The translations under genes and the position numbers were made by a program. The notes beneath the pieces were generated by a model. The model was not told the origin of the DNA. It ran no database searches and saw only the letters and a program-made list of their open reading frames with translations. Shown here piece after piece: positions 7,863 to 16,919 of a stretch of 56,285 bases of DNA. How positions within the stretch are numbered: position 1 is the stretch's first letter; each line of letters opens with the position of its first letter. The stretch covers positions 1 through 56,285 of the forward strand of contig CANIAS010000011.1 in NCBI GenBank assembly GCA_947465495.1, written 5' to 3'. The DNA is from Candidatus Pollutiaquabacter sp. (GTDB lineage Bacteria > Bacteroidota > Bacteroidia > AKYH767-A > 2013-40CM-41-45).

Positions 7863-7892
7863 ATTTGCCAAATTATTCGTGCTATTTGCCAA
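7863..7892. repeat. Direct repeat ATTTGCCAA, 21 bp apart, upstream of the CotH-like gene
   Basis: ATTTGCCAA occurs at 7863-7871 and again at 7884-7892. The 21-bp period is two helical turns and would place two protein-binding sites on the same DNA face. It lies just upstream of a -7-like TATCTTTC (7902-7909) for the gene at 7957. An activator site is possible; no family is assigned. Confidence 0.35.
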
Positions 7893-7956
7893 GTTTCACC
7901 CTATCTTTCGAGGCCCTAATCATTTGTTTTCTATACCCTTATAAATCTATTCGCCC

Positions 7957-10900
7957 ATGAATTCACCTTTTCTCAAAAATTCACGTTTTTTGTTTGCGCT
8001 CCTGTTTGTCTCGTTCACCATTCGTTTGGTCAGCGCCCAGGTTATCATCAATGAGGTTTGTCCTGCCAACGTCAATGGATTGATCAACCCCACCACTGGC
8101 GATTACGATGATTGGATTGAAGTGTATAATGCCAGCTCGTCACCGATTAATTTAAGTGGTTGGATGTTATCAGACGATATAGCCGTCCCTAACAAATTCA
8201 CATTTCCGAACACCACCTTGGGATCAAATCAGCCTACAGTTGTTTTCACAGCAGATTATGACAAGACCAGCACAATTGTAAAGTGGAGCAGTGTAGTGGA
8301 TGATTCTAATTGGAAGATATACACCTCTTCGAATGCCACCCCTCCTGCGAGTAATTGGCGTTCACCGTTATTCAATGCGTCATCGTGGAGCTCTTGCACC
8401 ATTCCTACTTCTAATTCAGCGAATGGCTCTATCGCAAGCATGGCATTACGCAATATTTTTACTGTCAACGATACTTCAAAGGTGCTTCAAGGAGCCCTCT
8501 ACGTCGACTACGATGACAGTTACGTAATTTATCTTAACGGAACAGAGATTGCGCGTAATAACGTAGGTACTCCAGGTTACTATCCACTCTGGACAGAACC
8601 CGCTCGGGAATCCATCGGAGCAAACATTCCATCGCATAGTGCGTTGGATTCTATTCCGCTTGATATAAAATTACTACGTCAATTGTTATTACCGTCTCCG
8701 GCTCAAAATGTTTTGGCCATGGAGGTGCATAATCAACTGGGATCTTCAGACATCTATGCCGCAGCTTATTTGTATCTCGGTTGTACTGTCACATCGGGAG
8801 TGTTTAATTCCTTTAATACAAATAGTCATTATTGGTATAATCCGCCCATGCATGATTTCATGTCGGCGAAATTCAAACTCAGCCGCTCTGGAGAAATCGT
8901 CTATCTTTTTGACTCAGCAGGGATCTTACAAGATACGTTTCAGTACACTTCCACGGAGTCCAATAACTCATGGGGGCGGTGTAGTAACACACCCGGCACG
9001 AATTATTTATTTCAAACGCCTTCTCCTGCCGCTAGCAATGGAAGCCTCTGTTATCAAGGATATGCCCCCATTCCTATATTGACACTTGCTGCGGGTTTCT
9101 TTCCTTCCTCCCAGACATGTACGCTAATTCCTGATCCGAATTGCACGACTCGTTTTACAACAAACGGAAACACGCCGAGTACTTCGTCGTCTATCATGCC
9201 GGCAGCCATGTCGATCAATCAGACAGTCACCATTCGTGCCCGTAACTTCCGGTCGTTCTATTTGCCGAGTCCGATTGTCACCAATACGTATATCATTGGG
9301 GAAGATATCCAGTTACCAGTTTTCACCATCACCACCGACTCTTCGAATTTATGGGATTGGAATACGGGGATTTATGCAACAGGTCCGAATGCATCAACCG
9401 TTTACCCGTTTAAGGGCGCCAATTTCTGGCAGGACTGGAAGAAGCCGGCTTCGATGGAGTTTTTTGAGAAAGGCAATCTTACCAATCGGTTGTTCAACTT
9501 TGACGGTGAGATTTCCATCTACGGTAATTACTCGCAGGCTAAACCACAGAAGAGTTTTGAAATACAATTATCCGATCGCTTCGGGACCAGCCAACTCAAC
9601 TATAATTTTATTCCCGACAAACCACAGCTCGATCACACCGACGATATTGTGCTGCGCAACTCTGGCACGGATTGGAATAAGGTGCATTTCCGGGATGGAT
9701 TTATGGAACGCGTATTAAAGCCGACCTATAGCGGATACATCGCAGCCGAACCGACAGCCTTGTATTTGAACGGAGAATTCTGGGGGGTATATACCAATCA
9801 TGAAAACCACGACGAAAACTGGCAGAAGTATAATTACGGATTAAATACCCATGAGATTAACTATCTCAAAGAATCAGGAAGTACGATTGATGTAAAAGAG
9901 GGAACAGATTCGCTGTGGTGGGACATCTACAATTACGCTACCACCAACTCTCCTGCCACGCAAGCTTTTTACAATTACCTCGATGCGCGTATTGACTTTC
10001 AGAATTATGCCGATTATTTCATCGCAGAGACCTACGTTGACAATGGCGACTGGATTGGCGATTGGACCAACAACATCAAGATGTGGAGTCCGCGCAAGCC
10101 AGGTGGTAAATTGAAGTACCTGGTGTATGATCTTGACTTTGGATTCGGATACGATTCGCCTGTTACGGATAATCGTCTTTCACAAGCAATCAATCCAGCA
10201 GCGTTTTGTCATTCCTCACAGATCTTCGCGGCTGTTACAAATAATCCTACGTTTCGACGCTATTTTATCAATCGCTATGCTGATTTAATCAACACCATTT
10301 TTCTTCCCTCAAAGTTGGATGCCGTGGTCGCTTCTTTTCACGATGTGATGGAACCGGACATGCCTGAGCAATTTCAAAAATGGGGAAGTAATATGCAGGA
10401 ATGGGAGAGCAACATAAGCGACATGAAAAATTATTATCGTGGCCGCCCAGCTGAAGTACGGAATCAAATTGAATCCCAATTCAGTATGTTGAACCAAGTT
10501 ACGCTGGTGCTGAATGTAATGCCAGCAGGCGCGGGACGTATTCTGATCAGTACGATCATTCCAGAAAATTATCCGTGGAACGGCGTATATTTTCACGGCA
10601 ATCCGGTTGACATTACTGCTATTCCAAATCCCGGCTATAGTTTTAACCGATGGGATTTAGCCAGTCTTGGTATTAACACCTCCCAAACGGCTACGTATGA
10701 TTTCGCGACTAATCAACCTATTACCGCCTATTTCACGGGTAGTGCACAGGCACCAGAAATCATTATTTCAGAAATCAATTACAATTCTTCTTCGACTGCC
10801 GATTGCGGTGATTGGGTTGAAGTATATAATGCCGGCAATTTTGACGTTGATTTGTCTGCCTGGGAATTGCGCGATGCGATAGATTATCATCGCTTTGTTA

Positions 10901-12897
10901 TTCCAAACGGAACAGTGATACATGCTGGTGAGTACTTGGTATTCGCGGAAGATCTGGATAAGTTTAATGCCCTCTATCAAAATGTGGGTACTGTATTAGG
11001 CCCCATCGGATTCAATTTTTCTAATAGCGGTGATCAAATACGATTGTTGGACCATCGTAGCACTGTTATACAATCTGTATATTATTTGGATATCGCACCA
11101 TGGCCGTTGGCCAGCGACGGATTGGGCTTTACCGACGAGAACATTAATTTGACAGGCGATCCGAACTTGGGCACTAATTGGCTGCCAGGATGTTTTGGTG
11201 GCTCACCAGGGCGCGCATATTCTCCCACCAATTTCGGAATTCCGTTAAACGTCACGGGTAATACATCGATTTGTAATGGAACAAGTACACAATTGACGGT
11301 TTCTTCTGCACCCGGATTTAGTTATCAGTGGTTCCGTGGTACTACCCCGATTTCTTCCGCTACAGATTCTTTCTGTGTTGTCAATCAAGGTGGAAGTTAT
11401 CATGTTCGTGTGAGCTATCAAGGCTGTGTTTCGGAGTCGGATACTTCTGTTGTGACCATTGTAGCCCAGAATGCTCCTCCAGTAGCAGCATCCACATATC
11501 GTTGTGGTCCTGGTATTGCAACGCTTATAGCCACCGCTCAGGATTCTGTATACTGGTACACGAATGCCAGCGGAGGAACCCCCATCGCTGTAGGAGATAC
11601 TTTTACAACAGCGGTGCTCAATTCAACAGTTACTTATTATGCACAGACGAGCTTATCTTGTCCTAGCAATCGCGTCCCTTTGAATATTCAGGTTTTGCAA
11701 CGTGCCGCCGATCCTTTAGCAATTAATTATACATTATGTGGTCCAGGAGCGGTCACGTTGACGGCGGTGGATACAGCAACCATTCGTTGGTACAATTCCG
11801 CAGTGGGCGGAGGATTGCTGAACATTGGCAGCACCTTCCCAATTCCTTTTATAGATAATGACACTGCTTTCTATTTAGAGGCGGGTTCTGTATGTCCAAG
11901 TAATCGCGTTGTGTTGACTGTTAATTTCACGGAAACGTCAGTGCCTACGGTTAGTCAGAATGCACAAACATGCGGACCTGGTCCAGTGGTATTGATAGCC
12001 AATTGTCCAGATCCAGTATCATGGTACGATTCTCCAACAGGATCGGGAATATTGTCTACTCAACCAACCTATATTACGAATGTCTTGACAGCAACCGACA
12101 CCTTCTATGTCCAGTCAAATGGCGGATGCTCAAGTGCAAGGGTTCCAGTCATCGCTTATGTATTTCCCATTCCAGCGATGCCGATAGCCACTGATACCAC
12201 TGTTTGTGGAAATGGAATGATTGATTTAGTAGCCGCCTCTCCCGAACAAATATTCTGGTATGATTCGATTAGTAATGGAACATTACTTCATACCGGACCT
12301 TTGTTTACGACAGATTATTTAGTAGGTGATACTGCAGTAACCTATTACCTTGAAGCAGGAGATATCTGCAAGTCTGAACCGCGTAAAGCGATACAGCTGA
12401 ATGTAGTTATGCAGCAGACGCGAGACACACTTCCGTTGAATGTTGATTGCTGGGCGCCGGTTGTGTTGAACGGCGACACTAATGCTGTAGCCTGGCATTG
12501 GTCGAATGGCGCTAATACGCTTTCAATCTCCACGCAATTCACAGATACCATCAACGTTACCAATTTTTATGCTAATTCATGTACCGTTGTTCAACCCTAC
12601 TTGGTCAACTGCATCACCGGCGTGGAGGAATCATCCAACCAAAATTACATAGCTGGTATTTATCCAAATCCGGCAACTGATCATGTCGAATTAGTATTGC
12701 AGATGAACCAAAGTGATCAAGCGCAGATTGAAATCCTAGACGTAGCAGGTCGAAGGGTTTTGGAAACCGATCATGCAGTTAATTACGGTATTAACCGCGT
12801 ATATCTGCCATTTGCCAAATTGTCGGCAGGAAGCTATTTAGTGCGCGTTAAGCTTTCAGGAGGATTAGTACAGACGAATAAACTGATTATTCAATAA
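7957..12897 (+). CDS. Giant T9SS cargo protein: lamin-tail domains, CotH kinase domain, Ig-like repeats
   Basis: This 1646-residue secreted protein has several domains. Signal peptide, residues 1-28. Lamin-tail domain near 30-75 (NEVCPAN, DDWIEVYNASS), interrupted and resuming up to 365. Chitobiase-like C-terminal type domain, about 370-445. CotH protein-kinase-like domain, about 450-850, with AKPQKSFEI, LRNSGTDWNKVHFRDGF, LYLNGEFWGVY, TNNIKMW and LVYDLDFGFGYD. A bacterial-repeat domain lies near 855-925 and a second lamin-tail domain near 930-1085 (SEINYNS, DWVEVYNAG). At least four Ig-like repeats (CGPG...WY pattern) cover about 1150-1490. A type A T9SS sorting domain starts at YPNPATDH. 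CotH domains phosphorylate secreted proteins in Bacillus spores; that activity here is inferred. It ends in a good terminator and is probably monocistronic. Confidence 0.85.
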   Translation: MNSPFLKNSRFLFALLFVSFTIRLVSAQVIINEVCPANVNGLINPTTGDYDDWIEVYNASSSPINLSGWMLSDDIAVPNKFTFPNTTLGSNQPTVVFTADYDKTSTIVKWSSVVDDSNWKIYTSSNATPPASNWRSPLFNASSWSSCTIPTSNSANGSIASMALRNIFTVNDTSKVLQGALYVDYDDSYVIYLNGTEIARNNVGTPGYYPLWTEPARESIGANIPSHSALDSIPLDIKLLRQLLLPSPAQNVLAMEVHNQLGSSDIYAAAYLYLGCTVTSGVFNSFNTNSHYWYNPPMHDFMSAKFKLSRSGEIVYLFDSAGILQDTFQYTSTESNNSWGRCSNTPGTNYLFQTPSPAASNGSLCYQGYAPIPILTLAAGFFPSSQTCTLIPDPNCTTRFTTNGNTPSTSSSIMPAAMSINQTVTIRARNFRSFYLPSPIVTNTYIIGEDIQLPVFTITTDSSNLWDWNTGIYATGPNASTVYPFKGANFWQDWKKPASMEFFEKGNLTNRLFNFDGEISIYGNYSQAKPQKSFEIQLSDRFGTSQLNYNFIPDKPQLDHTDDIVLRNSGTDWNKVHFRDGFMERVLKPTYSGYIAAEPTALYLNGEFWGVYTNHENHDENWQKYNYGLNTHEINYLKESGSTIDVKEGTDSLWWDIYNYATTNSPATQAFYNYLDARIDFQNYADYFIAETYVDNGDWIGDWTNNIKMWSPRKPGGKLKYLVYDLDFGFGYDSPVTDNRLSQAINPAAFCHSSQIFAAVTNNPTFRRYFINRYADLINTIFLPSKLDAVVASFHDVMEPDMPEQFQKWGSNMQEWESNISDMKNYYRGRPAEVRNQIESQFSMLNQVTLVLNVMPAGAGRILISTIIPENYPWNGVYFHGNPVDITAIPNPGYSFNRWDLASLGINTSQTATYDFATNQPITAYFTGSAQAPEIIISEINYNSSSTADCGDWVEVYNAGNFDVDLSAWELRDAIDYHRFVIPNGTVIHAGEYLVFAEDLDKFNALYQNVGTVLGPIGFNFSNSGDQIRLLDHRSTVIQSVYYLDIAPWPLASDGLGFTDENINLTGDPNLGTNWLPGCFGGSPGRAYSPTNFGIPLNVTGNTSICNGTSTQLTVSSAPGFSYQWFRGTTPISSATDSFCVVNQGGSYHVRVSYQGCVSESDTSVVTIVAQNAPPVAASTYRCGPGIATLIATAQDSVYWYTNASGGTPIAVGDTFTTAVLNSTVTYYAQTSLSCPSNRVPLNIQVLQRAADPLAINYTLCGPGAVTLTAVDTATIRWYNSAVGGGLLNIGSTFPIPFIDNDTAFYLEAGSVCPSNRVVLTVNFTETSVPTVSQNAQTCGPGPVVLIANCPDPVSWYDSPTGSGILSTQPTYITNVLTATDTFYVQSNGGCSSARVPVIAYVFPIPAMPIATDTTVCGNGMIDLVAASPEQIFWYDSISNGTLLHTGPLFTTDYLVGDTAVTYYLEAGDICKSEPRKAIQLNVVMQQTRDTLPLNVDCWAPVVLNGDTNAVAWHWSNGANTLSISTQFTDTINVTNFYANSCTVVQPYLVNCITGVEESSNQNYIAGIYPNPATDHVELVLQMNQSDQAQIEILDVAGRRVLETDHAVNYGINRVYLPFAKLSAGSYLVRVKLSGGLVQTNKLIIQ

Positions 12898-12920
12898 TTC
12901 AAGAAAAAACGATGATTAAA

Positions 12921-12951
12921 TCCGCTCCCGGTACGAGCGGACTTTTCTTTT
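12921..12951 (+). terminator. Rho-independent terminator after the CotH-like gene
   Basis: TCCGCTC and GAGCGGA form a perfect 7-bp stem with a 7-base loop, followed by CTTTTCTTTTAT. It starts 24 bases after the stop codon. Confidence 0.8.
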
Positions 12952-13085
12952 ATAGAAGAAACAATTCCCAAATTAAGAGCGTTTATCTGATAAGATTCAT
13001 TTTGATTGAATACAATTGTTAACATATTTCATTTTTGTTACCAAGTATATTTCGTACTTGCATAGTATCATAAACGGCTTAACAG

Positions 13086-15560
13086 ATGGCATTTAAACTT
13101 CGGTACTTTCTTTTGTTATTATGGTGCTCCTTGTTTTCTAGCCAAAAAACATTTTCTCAATGCGCCATTCCCTCTAGTCTTTCAACTACACAAATTACAT
13201 CCACTGGCGCAAAATTAAATTGGGCAACCTCTGGTACCGTTGATAGTTTTCTTGTACGCTACTACGAGGCAGGAACAGCGAATTATATTTTCAAACTTGT
13301 CGCTTCTTCAACTGCTACGAACACAACGATTTCAGGACTCCGACCAGGAACTACATACTATTGGCAAGTTCGGACCTCATGTATGGGAGGCACATCGGGC
13401 GCTTATCAAGCAACCCCTTCTTCTTTTACAACACTATCACAAAATGTAGCTTGCGTTACTCCTAATCTTACCATAACCGCCAACGTATCGTCATCTGGAG
13501 CTTCGCTCAGTTGGAATACATATGTGACGGCAGACTCCTTCATGATTCGATATGCAGTACGTGGTACCACAAATTATAACTACCTTAAAATTGTTGGATC
13601 ACTACATAGTTACAATCTAACCGGATTGTTGTCCAGCACAAGTTATGAATGGGCAGTACGTTGCATATGTGCTAGCACTCCAATTCAAACGTATAGCACC
13701 TCGTTGGTATTCACTACTCTTGCCAGTAGTTGTGGCACGCCGAATGCTGCCTATTTTACGAATAGTAATCGCACATCAATTTCAGCGACAGTGGGGTGGC
13801 GTTCAGTTTCTGGGGCAGTTAGTTATAATGTTAGATATGCGGTCCGCTATTCTGGGGCCTGGACAACTATTACTTCCACCACCACCAGCAAATCACTTAC
13901 CGGTTTATTAGCATTGACAACCTATGAATTTCAGGTGCAAACCGTTTGTTCATCTGGTGTTTCAGGCTGGTCTACTAGTGGTATTTTCACTACGCTGACC
14001 ACTTCGCTATCGATTACACGCGGTCCATATCTTCAACAAGCAAATACGACCTCGATTTATGTTCGTTGGCGAACCAACACCGCTTCCAATTCCACAGTTC
14101 GATTCGGAACGGCGTCTACGAATTTAAATTTCAGTGCAACCGACGCGGCCTCCACTACAGAGCATATTGTTCAGCTAACAAACCTCACGCCCAGTACAAA
14201 GTACTATTACTCCATTGGTACATCAACAGCGACCATTGCGGGTGATACCGGCTATTATTTTTTAACGCACCCTACGGTGGGCTCAACCGGCGCAGTGCGC
14301 ATTTGGGCGATTGGAGATTTTGGACTTAATTCGACGGCTCAAAAACAAGTACGCGATGCGTATGTGAACTATTCAAGTACTACTAACACTAATTTATGGT
14401 TGTGGTTAGGGGACAATGCGTATGTCAACGGGCTCGACTCAGAATATCAATCTAATGTATTTGATGTCTATCCATATCAATTTAGAAAATGGGTATGCTG
14501 GCCATCCACGGGGAATCACGATCTCTATTCTGCCAATGCAGCAGCTCAAACCGGAGCCTATTTTGATGCATTTACGTTACCAAAGAATGGCGAGGTCGGA
14601 GGCATGGCAAGTGGAACAGAAGCCTACTATTCCTACAATTATGCGAACATCCATTTTATTTGTTTAGAATCAAACGATGCTCCATTCCGTGCAGTGAACG
14701 GCGCGCAAGCTACGTGGTTAGCAGCTGACCTTGCCGCGAACACACAACGTTGGACGATTGTCTATTTCCATCATCCACCTTATTCCAAGGGGTCGCATAA
14801 TTCGGACTCCAGTGTAGAGCTTGTTGAGATGCGTACGAATATAGCCCCTATTCTAGAACAATATAAAGTTGATTTAGTACTCAGCGGACACAGTCATGCA
14901 TATGAACGTTCATACCTGATTCGCGGTCACTTTGGATTAGAATCAACCTTCAATTTGTCTACTATGGCCGTCAATTCCGGATCAGGTATTTATCCTAGTT
15001 CTTATACTAAATCGTCTCCTAATTTTTACGGAACAGTGTACACCGTTTGTGGTGTGTCCGGACAGTTGAGTTCTACAACGACCGGATGGCCTCACAATGC
15101 CATGTACACTTCAACCAATACTGTTTATGGTTCATTGGTGTTGGACATTGCCGGTGATCGTTTAGATTGCAAGTTTTTGACAAACACCGGATCTACGTGG
15201 GACCAGTTCACCATTCAGAAAATTGGTGTTACTCCTGCTCAGAGTCCTTCGATGGCATCCAGCCTTAGTAATTTATTATATCCCGCCAGTCCCATCTTTG
15301 ATTTGGCCTTGTTCCCAAATCCGGTGAATGATGACGCTAGCATCCAATTCAATCTGGATAAAGCAGCTCAAGTACGTATCAAGGCCTATGATGTAAATGG
15401 CAAAAATATTTTTAATGAAGGCACTGAAATGCAGTTGCCTGAAGGTCCACAACAAATGAGATTGCCTTTTTCTCCTGCAACATTACCCAACGGTATTTAC
15501 GTGTTGAGTGTAGAAGCGGATGGATTCATAACAACCCGTAGGTTTATCGTCCAGCATTGA
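13086..15560 (+). CDS. Secreted FN3 / purple-acid-phosphatase-like metallophosphoesterase, T9SS cargo
   Basis: This 824-residue exported protein has a signal peptide (residues 1-25) and three fibronectin type III domains, about 27-120, 125-213 and 216-308. A purple acid phosphatase N-terminal domain follows, about 315-400 (RGPYLQQANTTSIYVRWRT). The metallophosphoesterase domain spans about 405-640. Its metal-site motifs are complete and in order: IGDFG, GDNAY, GNHD, HHPPY and GHSHAYERS. The last 85 residues (from LFPNPVNDD) are a T9SS type A sorting domain ending RRFIVQH. The likely role is cell-surface hydrolysis of phosphate esters with a dinuclear metal centre. It is longer than plain bacterial PAPs because of the FN3 array. 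Confidence 0.9.
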   Translation: MAFKLRYFLLLLWCSLFSSQKTFSQCAIPSSLSTTQITSTGAKLNWATSGTVDSFLVRYYEAGTANYIFKLVASSTATNTTISGLRPGTTYYWQVRTSCMGGTSGAYQATPSSFTTLSQNVACVTPNLTITANVSSSGASLSWNTYVTADSFMIRYAVRGTTNYNYLKIVGSLHSYNLTGLLSSTSYEWAVRCICASTPIQTYSTSLVFTTLASSCGTPNAAYFTNSNRTSISATVGWRSVSGAVSYNVRYAVRYSGAWTTITSTTTSKSLTGLLALTTYEFQVQTVCSSGVSGWSTSGIFTTLTTSLSITRGPYLQQANTTSIYVRWRTNTASNSTVRFGTASTNLNFSATDAASTTEHIVQLTNLTPSTKYYYSIGTSTATIAGDTGYYFLTHPTVGSTGAVRIWAIGDFGLNSTAQKQVRDAYVNYSSTTNTNLWLWLGDNAYVNGLDSEYQSNVFDVYPYQFRKWVCWPSTGNHDLYSANAAAQTGAYFDAFTLPKNGEVGGMASGTEAYYSYNYANIHFICLESNDAPFRAVNGAQATWLAADLAANTQRWTIVYFHHPPYSKGSHNSDSSVELVEMRTNIAPILEQYKVDLVLSGHSHAYERSYLIRGHFGLESTFNLSTMAVNSGSGIYPSSYTKSSPNFYGTVYTVCGVSGQLSSTTTGWPHNAMYTSTNTVYGSLVLDIAGDRLDCKFLTNTGSTWDQFTIQKIGVTPAQSPSMASSLSNLLYPASPIFDLALFPNPVNDDASIQFNLDKAAQVRIKAYDVNGKNIFNEGTEMQLPEGPQQMRLPFSPATLPNGIYVLSVEADGFITTRRFIVQH

Positions 15561-15692
15561 TTTATCGGTCAACATGATTGTACTGATCGAGTGTTGATAA
15601 GGCAGCCTTTAGGCTGGTCACTTGGCCGTTAACAAATCGGATATTTACCTGCGTACTCCTTCTACTGTTGGAAGGTGAAATTCACTATTACG

Positions 15693-16919
15693 ATGACGTT
15701 TGCTGATTTAGGACTAGACGATTCCCTCTTGGATGGACTCGATGCGATGGGATTTGAAAAACCAACTCCCATCCAGGAACAAGTGATGCCACACATTTTG
15801 GAAGGAAAAGACGTCATCGCCTGCGCACAAACCGGAACCGGAAAGACCGCTGCTTACTTGCTTCCAGTATTGGATAAAATTAGTCGTCAGGAATTCCAAC
15901 ATACCTCTGCATTAATTCTTTCACCTACACGAGAACTTGCGTTGCAGATTGATCATGCATTTCAAGGGTTCTCCTATTACACCGGCGCAAGCTCAATTGC
16001 GGTTTACGGTGGAGGAGATGGTCAGACGTTCGAGCGCGAGAAACGAGCGATGACAGAGGGTGCGTCTGTCGTAATTGCTACCCCTGGACGATTAATCAGT
16101 CACTTGAATCTGGGGTATGTTAAATTTAACCAAATTGATTTTTTAGTGCTCGATGAAGCGGACAAGATGCTCGACATGGGTTTCTTTGAAGACATCATAA
16201 AGATCATCGGGTTCATTCCGGCGAAGCGACAAAACCTTCTTTTCTCGGCTACTATGCCGACCAAGATCCGCGAGTTGGCTCGTAAGATCATGAACGATCC
16301 GTTCGAAGTGAACATCGCCATTAGTAAGCCGGCAGCCGGAGTAACGCAAACCGCATTTGTTGTGTATGACCGACAGAAGCCCGAACTGCTTAAACGTATC
16401 CTCACTCAACGTACGGATCCGAGCATGCTGGTATTTGCTTCTACCAAACAGACAGTCAAAGACCTTGAACGTGATCTTCGTAAGAAAGGACTTCCTATTC
16501 GCGCGATTCACAGCGACCTTTCGCAAGAAGAGCGAGAATCTGTTTTGCTTTCATTCCGCTCACGTCAAACCAAAATTCTTGTCGCCACCGACATACTTTC
16601 CAGAGGTATCGACATTGATAACATTGGTTTAGTTTTAAATTACGACGTTCCTGGCGATGCAGAGGATTATGTGCACCGTGTTGGTCGAACAGCACGTGCT
16701 GAAACAACGGGCGAAGCCATCACATTCATTGGGGAAAAAGATCAGCGTCGATTTTCAGACATTGAAAAACTTATTGAACGAGTCATACCTAAAACGGAGA
16801 TGCCAGCTGACCTGGGAACTGGCCCTGCATACGAACCCGAACGCAAAATAAGTTCGGGAAAAAACAAGCGGCCTCTATTTCGCAAGAAGCGCCGCCCTGG
16901 CCCCGGAGGAGCTCAATAA
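15693..16919 (+). CDS. DEAD-box ATP-dependent RNA helicase (RhlE-like)
   Basis: This 408-residue RNA helicase unwinds RNA duplexes with ATP in ribosome assembly or RNA turnover. All core motifs are present: Q motif (FEKPTPIQEQ), Walker A AQTGTGKT, PTRELA, GG, TPGR, DEAD, SAT, and the late RGIDI and HRVGRTAR. The C-terminal 40 residues are basic (KNKRPLFRKKRRPGPGG), a typical RNA-binding tail. I chose the ATG at 15693 because it directly precedes the conserved FADLGLD; a GTG at 15675 is six codons upstream. The 3' end overlaps the convergent molybdoenzyme gene by 7 bases. Confidence 0.95.
   Translation: MTFADLGLDDSLLDGLDAMGFEKPTPIQEQVMPHILEGKDVIACAQTGTGKTAAYLLPVLDKISRQEFQHTSALILSPTRELALQIDHAFQGFSYYTGASSIAVYGGGDGQTFEREKRAMTEGASVVIATPGRLISHLNLGYVKFNQIDFLVLDEADKMLDMGFFEDIIKIIGFIPAKRQNLLFSATMPTKIRELARKIMNDPFEVNIAISKPAAGVTQTAFVVYDRQKPELLKRILTQRTDPSMLVFASTKQTVKDLERDLRKKGLPIRAIHSDLSQEERESVLLSFRSRQTKILVATDILSRGIDIDNIGLVLNYDVPGDAEDYVHRVGRTARAETTGEAITFIGEKDQRRFSDIEKLIERVIPKTEMPADLGTGPAYEPERKISSGKNKRPLFRKKRRPGPGGAQ

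Noticed and set aside
15603-15616. CAGCC-TTTA-GGCTG hairpin between the phosphatase and helicase genes
   Set aside because: The 5-bp stem has no T-run; it is too weak to call a terminator or riboswitch.
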